DNA of 64,000 bases. Origin: Actinokineospora fastidiosa (GTDB lineage: Bacteria > Actinomycetota > Actinomycetes > Mycobacteriales > Pseudonocardiaceae). Positions 43,351 through 52,991 of the stretch are shown here, piece by piece; position 1 is the first letter of the stretch; each line of letters begins with the position of its first letter. The notes beneath the pieces are model-generated. The model saw only the letters and a program-made list of their open reading frames with translations. It was not told where the DNA came from and searched no databases. The DNA is taken from assembly GCF_014648415.1 (NCBI RefSeq), contig NZ_BMRB01000008.1:144042-208041 (forward strand), given 5' to 3'. Both the position numbers and the translations under genes were made by a program.

Positions 43351-43585
43351 GACTGTCCTTCTGCTTGTGCTGACATGTCGGCTGTTCGCCGTGATCGACG
43401 CTATTGGCGACGGCGGCGCACGCTCAATGTCCGTTGCTCTACAAGCCCGCCGCGTTCTGTGGAGATCCGAACACTGTGGAGCACCACATGCCGGGTGCGG
43501 CGAGAGTGTTCCCATCTCCATTGTCGGCCGAGGAGGCGGTGCCGAGAATGCCGTATTCACCCGGGGGAATGTCGGAAGGGTTCGC

Positions 43586-45232
43586 ATGAGAAGGTCTGTC
43601 GTTCTTGTCCCGCTTGCCGCGTTAGCGGCCTCCACGATCGCCTCCGCTCCCGCGTCCGGGACGGCGGAGCCAGCCGCCTGCGCCGATCTCGCCGGGCTGC
43701 CGATCCCCGCCTCGGTGATCGGGCTGCCGACCGGGGGAGGGGAGGTCACCGCCGCGCGCCTGGTCGCCCCGTCCGGGCAAGGGCCCGCCGCGGTCGGCGA
43801 GCACTGCCAGGTCGACGCCGCCGTCCACCCGGTGGACCCGGCCGCCCCCGACATCAGAATGCGCGTCGCGCTGCCGACCGGGTGGAACCGCAAGGCGATG
43901 ATGTTCGGCGGCGGCGGATACGACGGCGTCCTCCCCGCGATCACGGGCACCGTCCCCTACGGCCCGGCCGACGCGCCCACCCCGCTCGGACGCGGATACG
44001 CCACGTTCGCCAGCGATTCCGGGCACCAGGCCGCGCCGGACTTCCGGCCGACCCCGCTCCTGGACGGCTCCTTCGGGGTCAACGACGAGGCGCTGCGCAA
44101 CTTCGCGGGCGACGCGCTGAAGAAGACCCGCGACGCGGCCGTGTTCCTCATCCACGCGCGGTACGGCGAGAAGCCCGCGCACAGCTACTTCGCGGGCGGC
44201 TCCAGCGGCGGCCGCGAGGGCCTGGCCGTGGCGCAGCGCTGGCCGACCGACTTCGACGGGGTGATCGCGGTCTACCCGGCGTGGAACGCGGCCAGCCTCG
44301 ACCTGTTCTTCGGCTACCAGGCCCGCCTTCTCGCGCAGCCCGGCGCCTTCCCGAACCCGGCGAAGCAGGCCCTGCTGCACCGCAGCGTCATCAAGGCGTG
44401 CGACGGCATCGACGGGCTCGCCGACGGGGTCATCTCGCATGAGTCGGGCTGCCGGTTCACCCCCTGGTCGCTGCGCTGCCCCGGCGGCGGGGACCGGGGC
44501 GACACCTGCCTGTCCGGCCGCCAGATCCGCGCTGTCACCGCGCTGTCGTCGCCCCTGCGGTGGCCGTATCGGCTCGCCAGCGGGGAGCGGGGCTACCCCG
44601 GGTTCCCGTTCCTGTCCGGGGCCGACATGACGACCCCACTGCTGGGCATGGGCGCCGTGGCCCCGGCCGACCCGATGCCGAAGGACAGCGGCTTCGGCCC
44701 GCAGTTCTGGGACCAGTGGGTGCGCCACTTCGTCACCCGCGACGCCGGTTTCGACCCGCTCGCCATCGACCCGCGCGCGCCCGGGCCGTGGCAGCGGCGC
44801 ATCAGCGAGCTGTCCGCCCTGCAGGACGTCAACGAGCCCGACCTGCGGCGCTTCGCCGCGAACGGGGGCAAGCTGCTGCTCCTGCACGGCACGGCGGACG
44901 AGTTGGTCAGCCATCGGTCCACAGTGGAGTACTTCGAGCGCGTCCAGCGGACCATGGGCAGGCACGCCGTCGACCGGTTCGTCCGGTTCTACCTCGTGCC
45001 GGGCGCCAACCACGTCAACGTCGACACGCCGTTCGCCGCGGGCTGGGACTCGGTCGGCGCCCTGGAGACCTGGGTCGAACACGGTCAGGCGCCGGTCCAC
45101 CCCGTGGTCGCCGACAAGAACCCGACCGCCGACCGCACCCGGCCGCTGTGCCGGTACCCGACCTGGCCGAGGTACGACGGCTCCGGCGACCCGGACTCGG
45201 CGGCGAGCTTCACCTGCGTGCGAGGGCGCTAG
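43586..45232 (+). CDS. Secreted tannase/feruloyl esterase family protein
   Basis: A 548-residue exported esterase. Signal peptide about 1-26. The tannase-family landmarks are the GGGGYDG loop, GYATFASDSGH, the nucleophile motif GGSSGGREG (Ser near 206), the lid region with several Cys pairs, and the C-terminal HGTADELVS (Asp) and GANHVN (His). Members cleave gallate or hydroxycinnamate esters of plant polymers. GGAAGGG precedes the ATG at 43586. It fits the plant-wall secretome of the window; the exact phenolic ester is unknown. A bidirectional terminator follows. Confidence 0.88.
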   Translation: MRRSVVLVPLAALAASTIASAPASGTAEPAACADLAGLPIPASVIGLPTGGGEVTAARLVAPSGQGPAAVGEHCQVDAAVHPVDPAAPDIRMRVALPTGWNRKAMMFGGGGYDGVLPAITGTVPYGPADAPTPLGRGYATFASDSGHQAAPDFRPTPLLDGSFGVNDEALRNFAGDALKKTRDAAVFLIHARYGEKPAHSYFAGGSSGGREGLAVAQRWPTDFDGVIAVYPAWNAASLDLFFGYQARLLAQPGAFPNPAKQALLHRSVIKACDGIDGLADGVISHESGCRFTPWSLRCPGGGDRGDTCLSGRQIRAVTALSSPLRWPYRLASGERGYPGFPFLSGADMTTPLLGMGAVAPADPMPKDSGFGPQFWDQWVRHFVTRDAGFDPLAIDPRAPGPWQRRISELSALQDVNEPDLRRFAANGGKLLLLHGTADELVSHRSTVEYFERVQRTMGRHAVDRFVRFYLVPGANHVNVDTPFAAGWDSVGALETWVEHGQAPVHPVVADKNPTADRTRPLCRYPTWPRYDGSGDPDSAASFTCVRGR

Positions 45233-45240
45233 CGGGGGCA

Positions 45241-45274
45241 CGCCCGCGACGGACCCGTGTGTCCGTCGCGGGCG
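45241..45274. terminator. Bidirectional hairpin terminator
   Basis: A perfect 14-bp stem (45241-45254 with 45261-45274) around CCGTGT sits between the convergent tannase and regulator genes. Confidence 0.8.
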
Positions 45275-45278
45275 GGGG

Positions 45279-47063
45279 TCAGGTGGCCTGCAGCGAGTGC
45301 AGGCGCAGCGCGAGCTGGATCTCCAGGATCCGGTCGGGGGACTGCCAGTCCGGGCCGAGCAGCCTGCCGATCCGGTCAAGGCGCTGGCCGACGGTGTTGA
45401 CGTGGATGTGGAGCAGGTCCTTCGTGCGGGGCAGGCTGCACCCGCTGGTGAAGTAGGCCTCCAGGGTGCGGATCAGCTCGGTCCCCCGGTCGCGGTCGTA
45501 GTCGAACACCGGCCCGAGCGTCTGCTGGATGAAGCCCGCGTGGTCGGCGCGGTCGGCCAGGACGAGGCCGATGAAGCCCAGCTCGGCCATCGACGCCCCG
45601 GTGCCGTCGCGGCCCAGCCGCAGCAGCGCGCGCAGGCACCGCTCCGCCTCCCGGTAGGCGGCGGCCAGACCCGCGGGCCCGCGCGCCGGGCCGCCCGCCG
45701 CGACCGTGACCGGGCAGCCCGCCTGGGCGCCGAGCGCGGCGGCGACCCGGGCGGCCAGCGCGCCGGGCGCCTCGGTCTGGGCCAGCAGCACTACCTGTTC
45801 GGCGTGGATGCCGCTCAACGCGGCGAACTGGGCGGCGGCCGCGGCCAGCCGTCGCCGCGACACCCCGTCGGCGTGGGCGATGAACACCGCGTACCGGGTG
45901 GTCAGGTCCACGCCGAGGTGCCTGCCCCGGTCCACCAGGGTGCCGGGGTTGCGGTCGGGCGCGGTCAGCAGGTCGGTGAGCAGTTCGCCGCGGACCTCGT
46001 CCTCGGCCTTGGCCACCGACCGGCGCAACAGCTGCAGCAGGGCGGTGACCACGGCGGCGCGCTCGAACAGGTGCCGGTCGGCGTCGGTCAGCTCGGTGTC
46101 GGTCGTGAGCACGATGCTGCCCAACAACTCCGGCCCGGCCTGCACGGCGCACACCCAGCCGCGCTCGGTGCGGGTGGCGCGGCCGGAGTTGTAGGACGCC
46201 GCGACAGCGTCCGGGGCCGGGGCCGAGGTGGGCAGCCCCGCGTGCGCGAGCTCGCCGCCCCCGGTCGTGTAGACGCCGATCCCGCCGTGCAGCACGTCGG
46301 CGACCGCGGCGGCGACGGCGGCGATGTCCCCGCCGCGCAGCACCAGGTCCATGAGCCGGTCGTGGGCGGCCTCCGCGCGCTGGACGGCCTCGCTGTGCGC
46401 GCTGACCTCGGCGAGCAGCCGCGCGTTGTCCAGCGCGATGGCGGCGTGGTCGGCCAGGGAGGACAGCAGCGCGATCTCGTCGGGGGTGAACTCCCGGGCG
46501 GCGCGGTCAGCGGCGTACAACACGCCGATGACGGTGTCGCCCACCGCGAGCGGCACCGCCAGCAGCGCGGTCAGCCCCTCGCCGCGCACGGCGTCGTCCA
46601 CCGGGTCGGAGTGCAGGAAGTGCTGGTCGGACAGGTAGTCCGGGGTGGTGTAGGGGCGGGCCGTCTGCGCGACCAGCCCGCCGAGACCCACCCCCATCTT
46701 CATCCTGACCTGCGGGAACAGCGGCGAGACCGACCCGTCGGTCACCCGCATGTAGGTGATGCCCGCGTCGGCGTCGTTGAGGGTCAGATAGGACAGGTCG
46801 ACGCCGAGCAGGCGACGGGCGCGGTGCACGATGGACCGCAGCACCGCGTCCGGGTCGCGCAGTCGCGCCAGGTCGCCCGCGGTGTCGAACAGCGCCGACA
46901 GCTCGGCCTCGCGCCGCCGGTGCCCGCGCACGGTCGCGTTGATCCGCAGCGCGAGCTCGACGGCCGCGGCCGACCCGGGCTCCTCCACCGCCAGCCGCGC
47001 CAGTTCGTCGCTGCCCGCCCCGGCCGCGACCAGCTCGAGCAACCGGAAGGCGACACCGTCCAC
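45279..47063 (-). CDS. GAF-domain regulator with PucR/CdaR-type C-terminal helix-turn-helix
   Basis: A 594-residue protein. A GAF domain spans about residues 70-215 (FTPDEIALLSSLADHAAIALDNARLL at its end), a helical linker and second sensor-like region follow, and the C-terminus (about 525-590) is the PucR-type helix-turn-helix with SLPRTKDLLHIHVNTVGQRLDRIGRLLG. Such proteins activate catabolic genes in response to small molecules. GTG at 47063 has GGAGG upstream. It lies 12 bases after the CoA-transferase alpha gene in the same operon and is the likely regulator of the divergent CoA-transferase/transporter units. Confidence 0.87.
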   Translation of the reverse strand: MDGVAFRLLELVAAGAGSDELARLAVEEPGSAAAVELALRINATVRGHRRREAELSALFDTAGDLARLRDPDAVLRSIVHRARRLLGVDLSYLTLNDADAGITYMRVTDGSVSPLFPQVRMKMGVGLGGLVAQTARPYTTPDYLSDQHFLHSDPVDDAVRGEGLTALLAVPLAVGDTVIGVLYAADRAAREFTPDEIALLSSLADHAAIALDNARLLAEVSAHSEAVQRAEAAHDRLMDLVLRGGDIAAVAAAVADVLHGGIGVYTTGGGELAHAGLPTSAPAPDAVAASYNSGRATRTERGWVCAVQAGPELLGSIVLTTDTELTDADRHLFERAAVVTALLQLLRRSVAKAEDEVRGELLTDLLTAPDRNPGTLVDRGRHLGVDLTTRYAVFIAHADGVSRRRLAAAAAQFAALSGIHAEQVVLLAQTEAPGALAARVAAALGAQAGCPVTVAAGGPARGPAGLAAAYREAERCLRALLRLGRDGTGASMAELGFIGLVLADRADHAGFIQQTLGPVFDYDRDRGTELIRTLEAYFTSGCSLPRTKDLLHIHVNTVGQRLDRIGRLLGPDWQSPDRILEIQLALRLHSLQAT

Positions 47064-47075
47064 CCGCCCACCTCC

Positions 47076-47846
47076 TCACCGCGCCGCGGCGCGCACGGTG
47101 CGCCGCTCGATCCGTTTCTCCACATCAGGGCCGACGTGCACGACCCGCTGGACGAACACGCCGGGCAGGTGGACGTCGTCGGGGTCCAGCTCGCCCGGCT
47201 CGACGAGGTCCTCGACCTCGGCGACGGTGATCCGGCCCGCCATGGCGCACAGCGGGTTGAAGTTGCGGGCGGACCGGGCGAACACCAGGTTCCCGTGCCG
47301 GTCGCCGCGCGCGGCGTGCACCAGGGCGTAGTCGCAGGTGATGGCGTGTTCGAGGACGAAGCGCCCGGGCCGCCCGTCGAGGATGAGGTCGCAGACCTCC
47401 TTGGGCGGCGACGCGACGGCGACCCCGCCGTCCTCGGCGTAGCGCAGCGGGATGCCGCCGTCGGCGACCTGCGAGCCCACCCCGGTGGCGGTGTAGAAAG
47501 CGGGGATGCCCGTGCCGCCCGCGCGCAGCTTCTCGGCGAGGGTGCCCTGCGGGACGAGCTCGACCTCCAGCTCGCCTGCGAGGAACTGCCGCGCGAACTC
47601 CTTGTTCTCGCCGACGTAGGAGCTGGTCATGCTGGCGATGCGGCGGTCGGCGAGCAGGATGCCCAGGCCGAAGTCGGCCACCCCGCAGTTGTTCGACACC
47701 ACCCGCAGCCCGCCGACGCCGCGGGCGTGCAGCGCCTTGATCAACTCCGTCGGCACGCCGCAGAGCCCGAACCCGCCCACGGCCAGGCTCGCGCCGTGGG
47801 GGATGTCGGCCACGGCCGCCGCGGGCGTGGAGACCACCTTGTCCAT
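47076..47846 (-). CDS. scoA: 3-oxoacid CoA-transferase, alpha subunit
   Basis: A 256-residue CoA-transferase family I subunit. The glycine-rich ASLAVGGFGLCGVP, the CGVADFGLGILL and SYVGENKEFARQF blocks and GGIPLRYAEDG are typical of the ScoA subunit of succinyl-CoA:3-ketoacid CoA-transferases; the 3-oxoadipate enzyme is the alternative. Its partner subunit is not next to it but at 49517-50170 on the other strand, beyond the transporter gene. GGAGAGAGGG precedes the ATG. Role: activation of a 3-oxoacid such as acetoacetate with succinyl-CoA. Confidence 0.9.
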   Translation of the reverse strand: MDKVVSTPAAAVADIPHGASLAVGGFGLCGVPTELIKALHARGVGGLRVVSNNCGVADFGLGILLADRRIASMTSSYVGENKEFARQFLAGELEVELVPQGTLAEKLRAGGTGIPAFYTATGVGSQVADGGIPLRYAEDGGVAVASPPKEVCDLILDGRPGRFVLEHAITCDYALVHAARGDRHGNLVFARSARNFNPLCAMAGRITVAEVEDLVEPGELDPDDVHLPGVFVQRVVHVGPDVEKRIERRTVRAAAR

Positions 47847-48194
47847 GCTGCCCTCTCTCCATAGGTCACGTGGACGTCAACACTGCTGACCCGGCAGGCG
47901 CCCCGACAATGTCTCCTCACACACGCTCGGACCGGCCATTATGTGTCACCGCACATTGGTTTGCGAGGGGGCCGCGCCTACCGTTCCCCGGCATGCGCAC
48001 CGCCCACCCCGGTCCGTTCCGCTCCGCCCGCGCCGGGCGGGGCCCGGGCCGGAGGGCCGCCCGCCCGGCGAGCGCCGAGCACGGCGTCACCGGGTGATCC
48101 CGGCGCCGACCCCCGGGTCGCTCCCGACCCAGCACGGGCCGTCGCCGGGGGTGCCTGTCTCCCGGCGACCCGCCCGCACCACTAGGAGCACGTG
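47847..48194. promoter_or_regulatory. Divergent control region between scoA and the MHS transporter
   Basis: These 348 bases have no convincing gene. An inverted repeat ATGTG-TCACCG-CACAT at 47941-47956 is the best operator candidate for the GAF/PucR-type regulator encoded next to scoA. The stretch 48000-48180 is very GC-rich and I see nothing else in it. Confidence 0.5.
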
Positions 48195-49520
48195 ATGAGC
48201 ACTGCCGCCGCATCTCCACCGCAACCAGGGACGCGCATCGGCCGCGTGCTGGCCGCCAGCCTCGTCGGCACCGCCGTGGAGTGGTACGACTTCTTCCTCT
48301 ACGGCTCGGCCGCGGCACTCGTCTTCAACAAGCTGTTCTTCCCGCTGAGCGATCCGCTGGTCGGCACCATGCTGGCGTTCCTGACCTACGCGCTCGGCTT
48401 CGTCGCCCGTCCCCTGGGCGGGCTGGTGTTCGGCCACTTCGGCGACCGGGTCGGCCGCAAGAAGCTGCTGATGGTCAGCCTCGTCATGATGGGCGTCGCC
48501 ACCGCGGCGATCGGCCTGCTGCCCACCTACGCCAGCATCGGGGTGTGGGCGGCCATCCTGCTCACCGCGCTGCGCCTGGTGCAGGGATTCGCCATCGGCG
48601 GCGAGTGGGGCGGGGCGGTCCTGCTGGTCAGCGAGCACGGCTCGGCCCGGCACCGGGGGTTCTGGGCCAGCTGGCCGCAGGCCGGTGTGCCGGTGGGCAA
48701 CCTGCTGGCCACCGCCGTGCTCGCGATCCTGGCCGCGACCATGGACGACGCGACGTTCGAGAGCTGGGGCTGGCGGGTGCCGTTCCTGCTGTCGGCGGTG
48801 CTGATCATCCTCGGCTACTGGATCCGCTCGTCCATCGAGGACGCGCCGGTCTTCACCGAGGCCCGCGCCAAGGCCGAGGCCGAGGGCGGGCCGCGGCGGG
48901 CGCCCGCGATCGAGGCGCTGCGCCGCTACCCCAAGCAGATCGGGATCTGCATCTCGGCGCGGCTGGTGGAGAACATCTCCTACTACGTGATCACCGCGTT
49001 CGTGCTCACCTACGTCACCACCCACCTCGATCTCGGCCGCGGCCTGGTGCTCAACGCGCTGTTGATCGCCAACGTCGTCCACCTGGTCGCCATCCCCGCC
49101 TTCGGGGCGCTGTCGGACCGCCTCGGCCGCAAACCGGTCTATCTGTTGGGGACCGTGGGCATGGGCCTGTGGGCGATGGTGTTCTTCCCACTGCTGGACA
49201 CCCGCGACGGCTGGCTGATCACCCTCGCCATCACGGGCGGGCTGATCGCGCACGCGGCGATGTACGGACCGCAGGCGGCGTTCTTCGCCGAGCAGTTCGA
49301 CACCACCGTCCGCTACTCCGGCACCTCCATCGGCTACCAGGTCACCTCGATCATCGCCGGATCCCTCGCCCCGCTGATCGCCACCGCCCTGCTCACCCGG
49401 TTCGGCAGCCCGACCCCCGTTGCCCTCTACGTCGTCATCGCCGCCGTCATCTCCACCGCGGGCGTGCTCATGGCGACCGAGACCCGCTCCCGCGACCTGG
49501 CGGAGGTGCCAGCCCGATGA
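48195..49520 (+). CDS. MFS transporter of the metabolite:H+ symporter (MHS) family
   Basis: A 441-residue, 12-helix transporter. The N-terminus [20 protein letters not shown], the loop [13 protein letters not shown] and [22 protein letters not shown] are diagnostic of the MHS branch (shikimate, alpha-ketoglutarate and related acids). It should import an organic acid with protons. AGGAG precedes the ATG at 48195; a GTG directly before it is less likely. Its stop overlaps the scoB start (ATGA), so the import step and CoA activation are coupled. Confidence 0.9.
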   Translation: MSTAAASPPQPGTRIGRVLAASLVGTAVEWYDFFLYGSAAALVFNKLFFPLSDPLVGTMLAFLTYALGFVARPLGGLVFGHFGDRVGRKKLLMVSLVMMGVATAAIGLLPTYASIGVWAAILLTALRLVQGFAIGGEWGGAVLLVSEHGSARHRGFWASWPQAGVPVGNLLATAVLAILAATMDDATFESWGWRVPFLLSAVLIILGYWIRSSIEDAPVFTEARAKAEAEGGPRRAPAIEALRRYPKQIGICISARLVENISYYVITAFVLTYVTTHLDLGRGLVLNALLIANVVHLVAIPAFGALSDRLGRKPVYLLGTVGMGLWAMVFFPLLDTRDGWLITLAITGGLIAHAAMYGPQAAFFAEQFDTTVRYSGTSIGYQVTSIIAGSLAPLIATALLTRFGSPTPVALYVVIAAVISTAGVLMATETRSRDLAEVPAR

Positions 49521-50170
49521 GCCTCACCCGGACCCAGATGGCCGCCCGCGCCGCCCGCGAGCTGCCCGACGACGCCTACGTCAACCTCGGCATCGGACTG
49601 CCCACCCTCATCGCCGACCACATCCCCGACGGCAAGCACGTCGTCCTGCAGTCCGAGAACGGCATCCTCGGCGTCGGGCCGTACCCCGTCGACGGCGCGG
49701 AGGACCCCGACCTGATCAACGCGGGCAAGGAGACCGTCACCGTCCAGGCGGGCTCGTCCTTCTTCGACTCGGCGCTGTCCTTCGGGATGATCAGGGGCGG
49801 GCACATCGACGTCGCCGTCCTCGGCGCCATGCAGGTCTCCGCCGTCGGCGACCTGGCGAGCTGGATGATCCCCGGCGCGGTGGTCAAGGGCATGGGCGGC
49901 GCGATGGACCTCGTGCACGGCGCGAAGAAGGTCATCGTCCTGATGGAGCACACGGCCAAGAACGGCGCGCCGAAGCTGGTGGACGCCTGCTCGCTGCCGA
50001 CCACCGGCCTCCGGGTCGTGCACCGGGTGATCACCGACCTCGCGGTCATCGACATCACCCCGGGCGGGCCGGTGCTGCGCGAACTCGCGCCGGGGGTGAG
50101 CGTCGCGGACGTGCGGGCGGCCACCCAGCCGGAGCTGCGGGTGGACGGGCAGCTCACCCCGATGCGGTAG
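49517..50170 (+). CDS. scoB: 3-oxoacid CoA-transferase, beta subunit
   Basis: A 217-residue CoA-transferase subunit with the catalytic Glu in [11 protein letters not shown], the start [22 protein letters not shown] and the [16 protein letters not shown] block. It pairs with the alpha subunit at 47076-47846. In most bacteria the two genes are adjacent; here a transporter gene lies between and they are on opposite strands. The ATG overlaps the transporter stop. Confidence 0.93.
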   Translation: MSLTRTQMAARAARELPDDAYVNLGIGLPTLIADHIPDGKHVVLQSENGILGVGPYPVDGAEDPDLINAGKETVTVQAGSSFFDSALSFGMIRGGHIDVAVLGAMQVSAVGDLASWMIPGAVVKGMGGAMDLVHGAKKVIVLMEHTAKNGAPKLVDACSLPTTGLRVVHRVITDLAVIDITPGGPVLRELAPGVSVADVRAATQPELRVDGQLTPMR

Positions 50171-50235
50171 CCGCGGGGGATCGGCGGCCGTCCCGCCGGT
50201 CCCCACCCCATCCGACACACGAAAGGGCATGACCG

Positions 50236-50463
50236 GTGACAGGCGCGGAATTCTCATGGGATCGGGAGAACCGGACCGCCGCGGGGTACGCCGCCCGCCA
50301 CCTCGGCGGGCAGCTCGCCGACCCCGCCGACTTCGGCGCGGTGTGGGCCAACATGACCCGCGGCTTCCACGTCGGCGAGCTGCGCGACCTGCCGCCGCTG
50401 GAGGCCGCGTTCACCGACTGGCTCCACGAGCTCCGACTCCACCAGGACGAGCCCCGGACCTGA
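50236..50463 (+). CDS. Small hypothetical protein (75 residues)
   Basis: GTG at 50236 with GAAAGGG nine bases upstream starts a soluble acidic protein (EFSWDRENRTAAGYAARHLGG, ADFGAVWANMTRGFHVGEL). Codon use favours G/C in third position, and the ribosome site supports reality. I do not recognise a family. It stands alone between scoB and the VWA gene. Confidence 0.6.
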   Translation: MTGAEFSWDRENRTAAGYAARHLGGQLADPADFGAVWANMTRGFHVGELRDLPPLEAAFTDWLHELRLHQDEPRT

Positions 50464-50588
50464 CGCGGGCCACGATCGCACGCGTCCGCGCCCTGGTCCG
50501 CCGATACGGTCGATTCCGACGATTCGGGTCCCCGCGTGGGCGGGATCTGCCAGACTGGCGGCTCCTAAGATCATCAGCGGAGGGCTTC

Positions 50589-52370
50589 GTGGCGCAGTCG
50601 GACCAGCGCGGCCGGTGGCCGCTGATCATCGCGGTGGTGGTGGGGCTCGCGGCCAGCGGCGGCCTGTACGCCTACCTGGACGCCGCGGACCGGCCGCCCG
50701 CCGACTGCGTTCCACTGGAGATCAGCTCGTCCAGCGAGAAGGACAAGCTGCTCGCGCAGATGGCCGCCGACTACAACGCCGCCGACCGGGAGTTCGGCGG
50801 CAAGTGCGCCAAGGTCAGCGTGCACGGCCTCACCTCGGGCGCGGCCATGGAGGCGCTGATCGGGGGCTGGGCGAGCGCCAAGACGGGCACGCCCGAGCCG
50901 CAGGTGTGGATGCCGAGCACGTCGCTGTGGCTGTCGCGGATGGGCGCGCGCAACAGCACCGGGCTCGTCGTGCGGCTGGACAACCCGTCGGTCGCGGCGA
51001 GCCCGCTGGTGATCGCCATGCCGGAGGAGATGGCCGAGCAGGTGCGCACCCGCACCCCGGACCCCGGCTGGGCGGACATCCTGCGCCTGGCCACCGCCCC
51101 GGACGGCTGGGCCGCCGCTGGCAGGCCGGAATGGGGCGACTTCACCCTCGCCCGGGACAACCCGCTGCTCTCCTCGTCCGGCCTCGGCGCGTCGGTGGCG
51201 ACCTTCCACGCGGGCGCGGTGGCCGCCCGGACACCGCTGACCGACGACGCCGTGCACAACGCCGAGGTGCTGAAGTTCGTCCGCGGCGTGGAGTCGTCGG
51301 TGACCCGCTACGGCAACGACGCCGCCCGCTTCGTCGAGGAACTGGCCGACGACGACCGGCGCGGCACGCCGCCGATCAGCGCGATCGTCATGCAGGAGGA
51401 GCTGGCCTACCTCTACAACCGCGGCGCGACCAGCGGCGAGCCCGGCGCGCTCGACCGGGGCACGCCGCCCAACCGGCCGTTCTCGGTCATCCACCCGCGC
51501 GAGGGCACGCTGGTCTTCGACCACCCGTTCGTCGTGCTGGCCTCCGCCAGTCCCGAGCAGCGCGAGGCCGCTGAGGACTTCCGGCGGTTCCTGGCCGAGG
51601 ACGAGCAGCGGGCCCGGTTCCGCCAGTCGGGCTTCCGCGACGCCGACGCCCCGGACCGGGCGACCGCCGAACTCCAGGACGCCCTCGGCCTGTCCGCCGA
51701 CGCGGGCCTCGCGGTGATCGCGCCGCCACCGCCGAAGGTGGTCGAGGCGATGGTCGACGCGTGGGCCGCCACCCGCAGGCACGCCCGCGTCCTGCTCGTG
51801 CTCGACGTGTCCGGCTCGATGGCCGAGGTCGCCGACCCGAACAGCGTCGACGCCGACCTGGCAGGCCGGTCGAAGATCTCCCTGCTGCCGACCGCGGTCA
51901 CCCGCGCGCTGGAACTGCTCAGCCCGCACGACGAGGTGGGCCTGTGGACGTTCTCGACCGGCAGGCAGCAGAAGGTCCCCATCGGCGCACTCAAGTCCAA
52001 CCGCGACGCGCTGCTCACCACGGTCGAGGACCTGCCGACCAAGGGCGAGACGGACCTGTACGACACCGTCGTCGCCGCCCACGACGCCATGGTCGGCTCG
52101 CTCGACGGCGACCGCATCAACGCCGTCGTCGTCCTGTCCGACGGGGCCAACACCCCGGCGGACGAGCGCGGCAGGAAGGCCATGCTGGACAAGATCGACG
52201 TCGACAACAGCGAGGTCGCCCTGCCCGTCTTCACCATCTCCTTCGGCGCGGACGCCGACCGCGAGACCATGGCCGCGATCGCCAAGGCCACCAACGCCCT
52301 CCACTACTCCGCCGTCGACGACCCCGGCACCATCGACGAGGTGTTCGCCAGCGTCTTCAGCCACTTCTGA
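50589..52370 (+). CDS. Membrane-anchored substrate-binding/VWA fusion protein
   Basis: A 593-residue protein. One membrane helix at about residues 10-30 anchors it, probably with the bulk outside. Residues about 40-370 resemble extracellular solute-binding proteins (PLEISSSSEKDKLL, FDHPFVVLASASPEQREAAEDFRRFL). Residues about 398-590 form a von Willebrand A domain with an intact MIDAS (DVSGSM, TDLYDT, LSDGAN). GTG at 50589 has GGAGGG upstream. The next gene overlaps its stop by one base. Homologues occur in actinomycetes without known function; metal-dependent protein adhesion at the cell surface is inferred. Confidence 0.85.
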   Translation: MAQSDQRGRWPLIIAVVVGLAASGGLYAYLDAADRPPADCVPLEISSSSEKDKLLAQMAADYNAADREFGGKCAKVSVHGLTSGAAMEALIGGWASAKTGTPEPQVWMPSTSLWLSRMGARNSTGLVVRLDNPSVAASPLVIAMPEEMAEQVRTRTPDPGWADILRLATAPDGWAAAGRPEWGDFTLARDNPLLSSSGLGASVATFHAGAVAARTPLTDDAVHNAEVLKFVRGVESSVTRYGNDAARFVEELADDDRRGTPPISAIVMQEELAYLYNRGATSGEPGALDRGTPPNRPFSVIHPREGTLVFDHPFVVLASASPEQREAAEDFRRFLAEDEQRARFRQSGFRDADAPDRATAELQDALGLSADAGLAVIAPPPPKVVEAMVDAWAATRRHARVLLVLDVSGSMAEVADPNSVDADLAGRSKISLLPTAVTRALELLSPHDEVGLWTFSTGRQQKVPIGALKSNRDALLTTVEDLPTKGETDLYDTVVAAHDAMVGSLDGDRINAVVVLSDGANTPADERGRKAMLDKIDVDNSEVALPVFTISFGADADRETMAAIAKATNALHYSAVDDPGTIDEVFASVFSHF

Positions 52371-52924
52371 TGCGCAGACCCGAACCCGCGGCCTGGGCCG
52401 CCGCCCTGGTGATCGCCGCCCTGGCCGCGTCGGCCACCGCGGCCCGCGCGCCGTCGCCGTGGTGGGCGCTGCCCGTGTTCGCCGTCATGGCGGCGTTGGT
52501 CCTCGGCGTCCACGCCCTGCTGTCGCGCGGACCCGCCCCGCCCGAGAGCACCCGCACACCCCCGCTCCCGGCCGAACCGCTGGACCGGGCCCGCGCGCTG
52601 GTCCGCCGGGCGTCGGCCCTCGCCGGCGAGATCCGCGCCCAGACCCTCGCGGTCCCCGAGGCCGACGCCGTGGCCACCAACGCCGCCATCACCGCCGACG
52701 CCGCGCACCGCCTGGCCTGCCTGGCCGCCCGCTCCCCGGACTCCGCCCCCGCCGCCCTCACGACGCTCGCCAGCGCCCTGGAGGACATGCGGACGACCGC
52801 CGAGAACCTCACGACCCCGACCGGGATCCCGGTCCGGCACCTGGTGGAGACCCTCACCGCGATCCGGGCGTCGATTGAGGACAAGGAGACCGAGATCCGG
52901 ACCAGCTTGCGCGGCCACCCCTGA
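52370..52924 (+). CDS. Small membrane protein partner of the VWA fusion
   Basis: A 184-residue protein with two hydrophobic helices near the N-terminus (about 8-24 and 30-50) and a long alpha-helical soluble tail rich in Ala, Arg and Glu (EPLDRARALVRRASALAGEIRAQT, HLVETLTAIRASIEDKETEI). The start overlaps the VWA stop (TGATG), so both are made together. No family recognised. It probably complexes with the VWA protein at the membrane. Confidence 0.75.
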   Translation: MRRPEPAAWAAALVIAALAASATAARAPSPWWALPVFAVMAALVLGVHALLSRGPAPPESTRTPPLPAEPLDRARALVRRASALAGEIRAQTLAVPEADAVATNAAITADAAHRLACLAARSPDSAPAALTTLASALEDMRTTAENLTTPTGIPVRHLVETLTAIRASIEDKETEIRTSLRGHP

Positions 52925-52991
52925 GCCCCGTGACGGGGTTCGCGGATCGCGCCGGGTCCGGTGCTCGATCGGCGCAGCGGTCATGCCGGGG

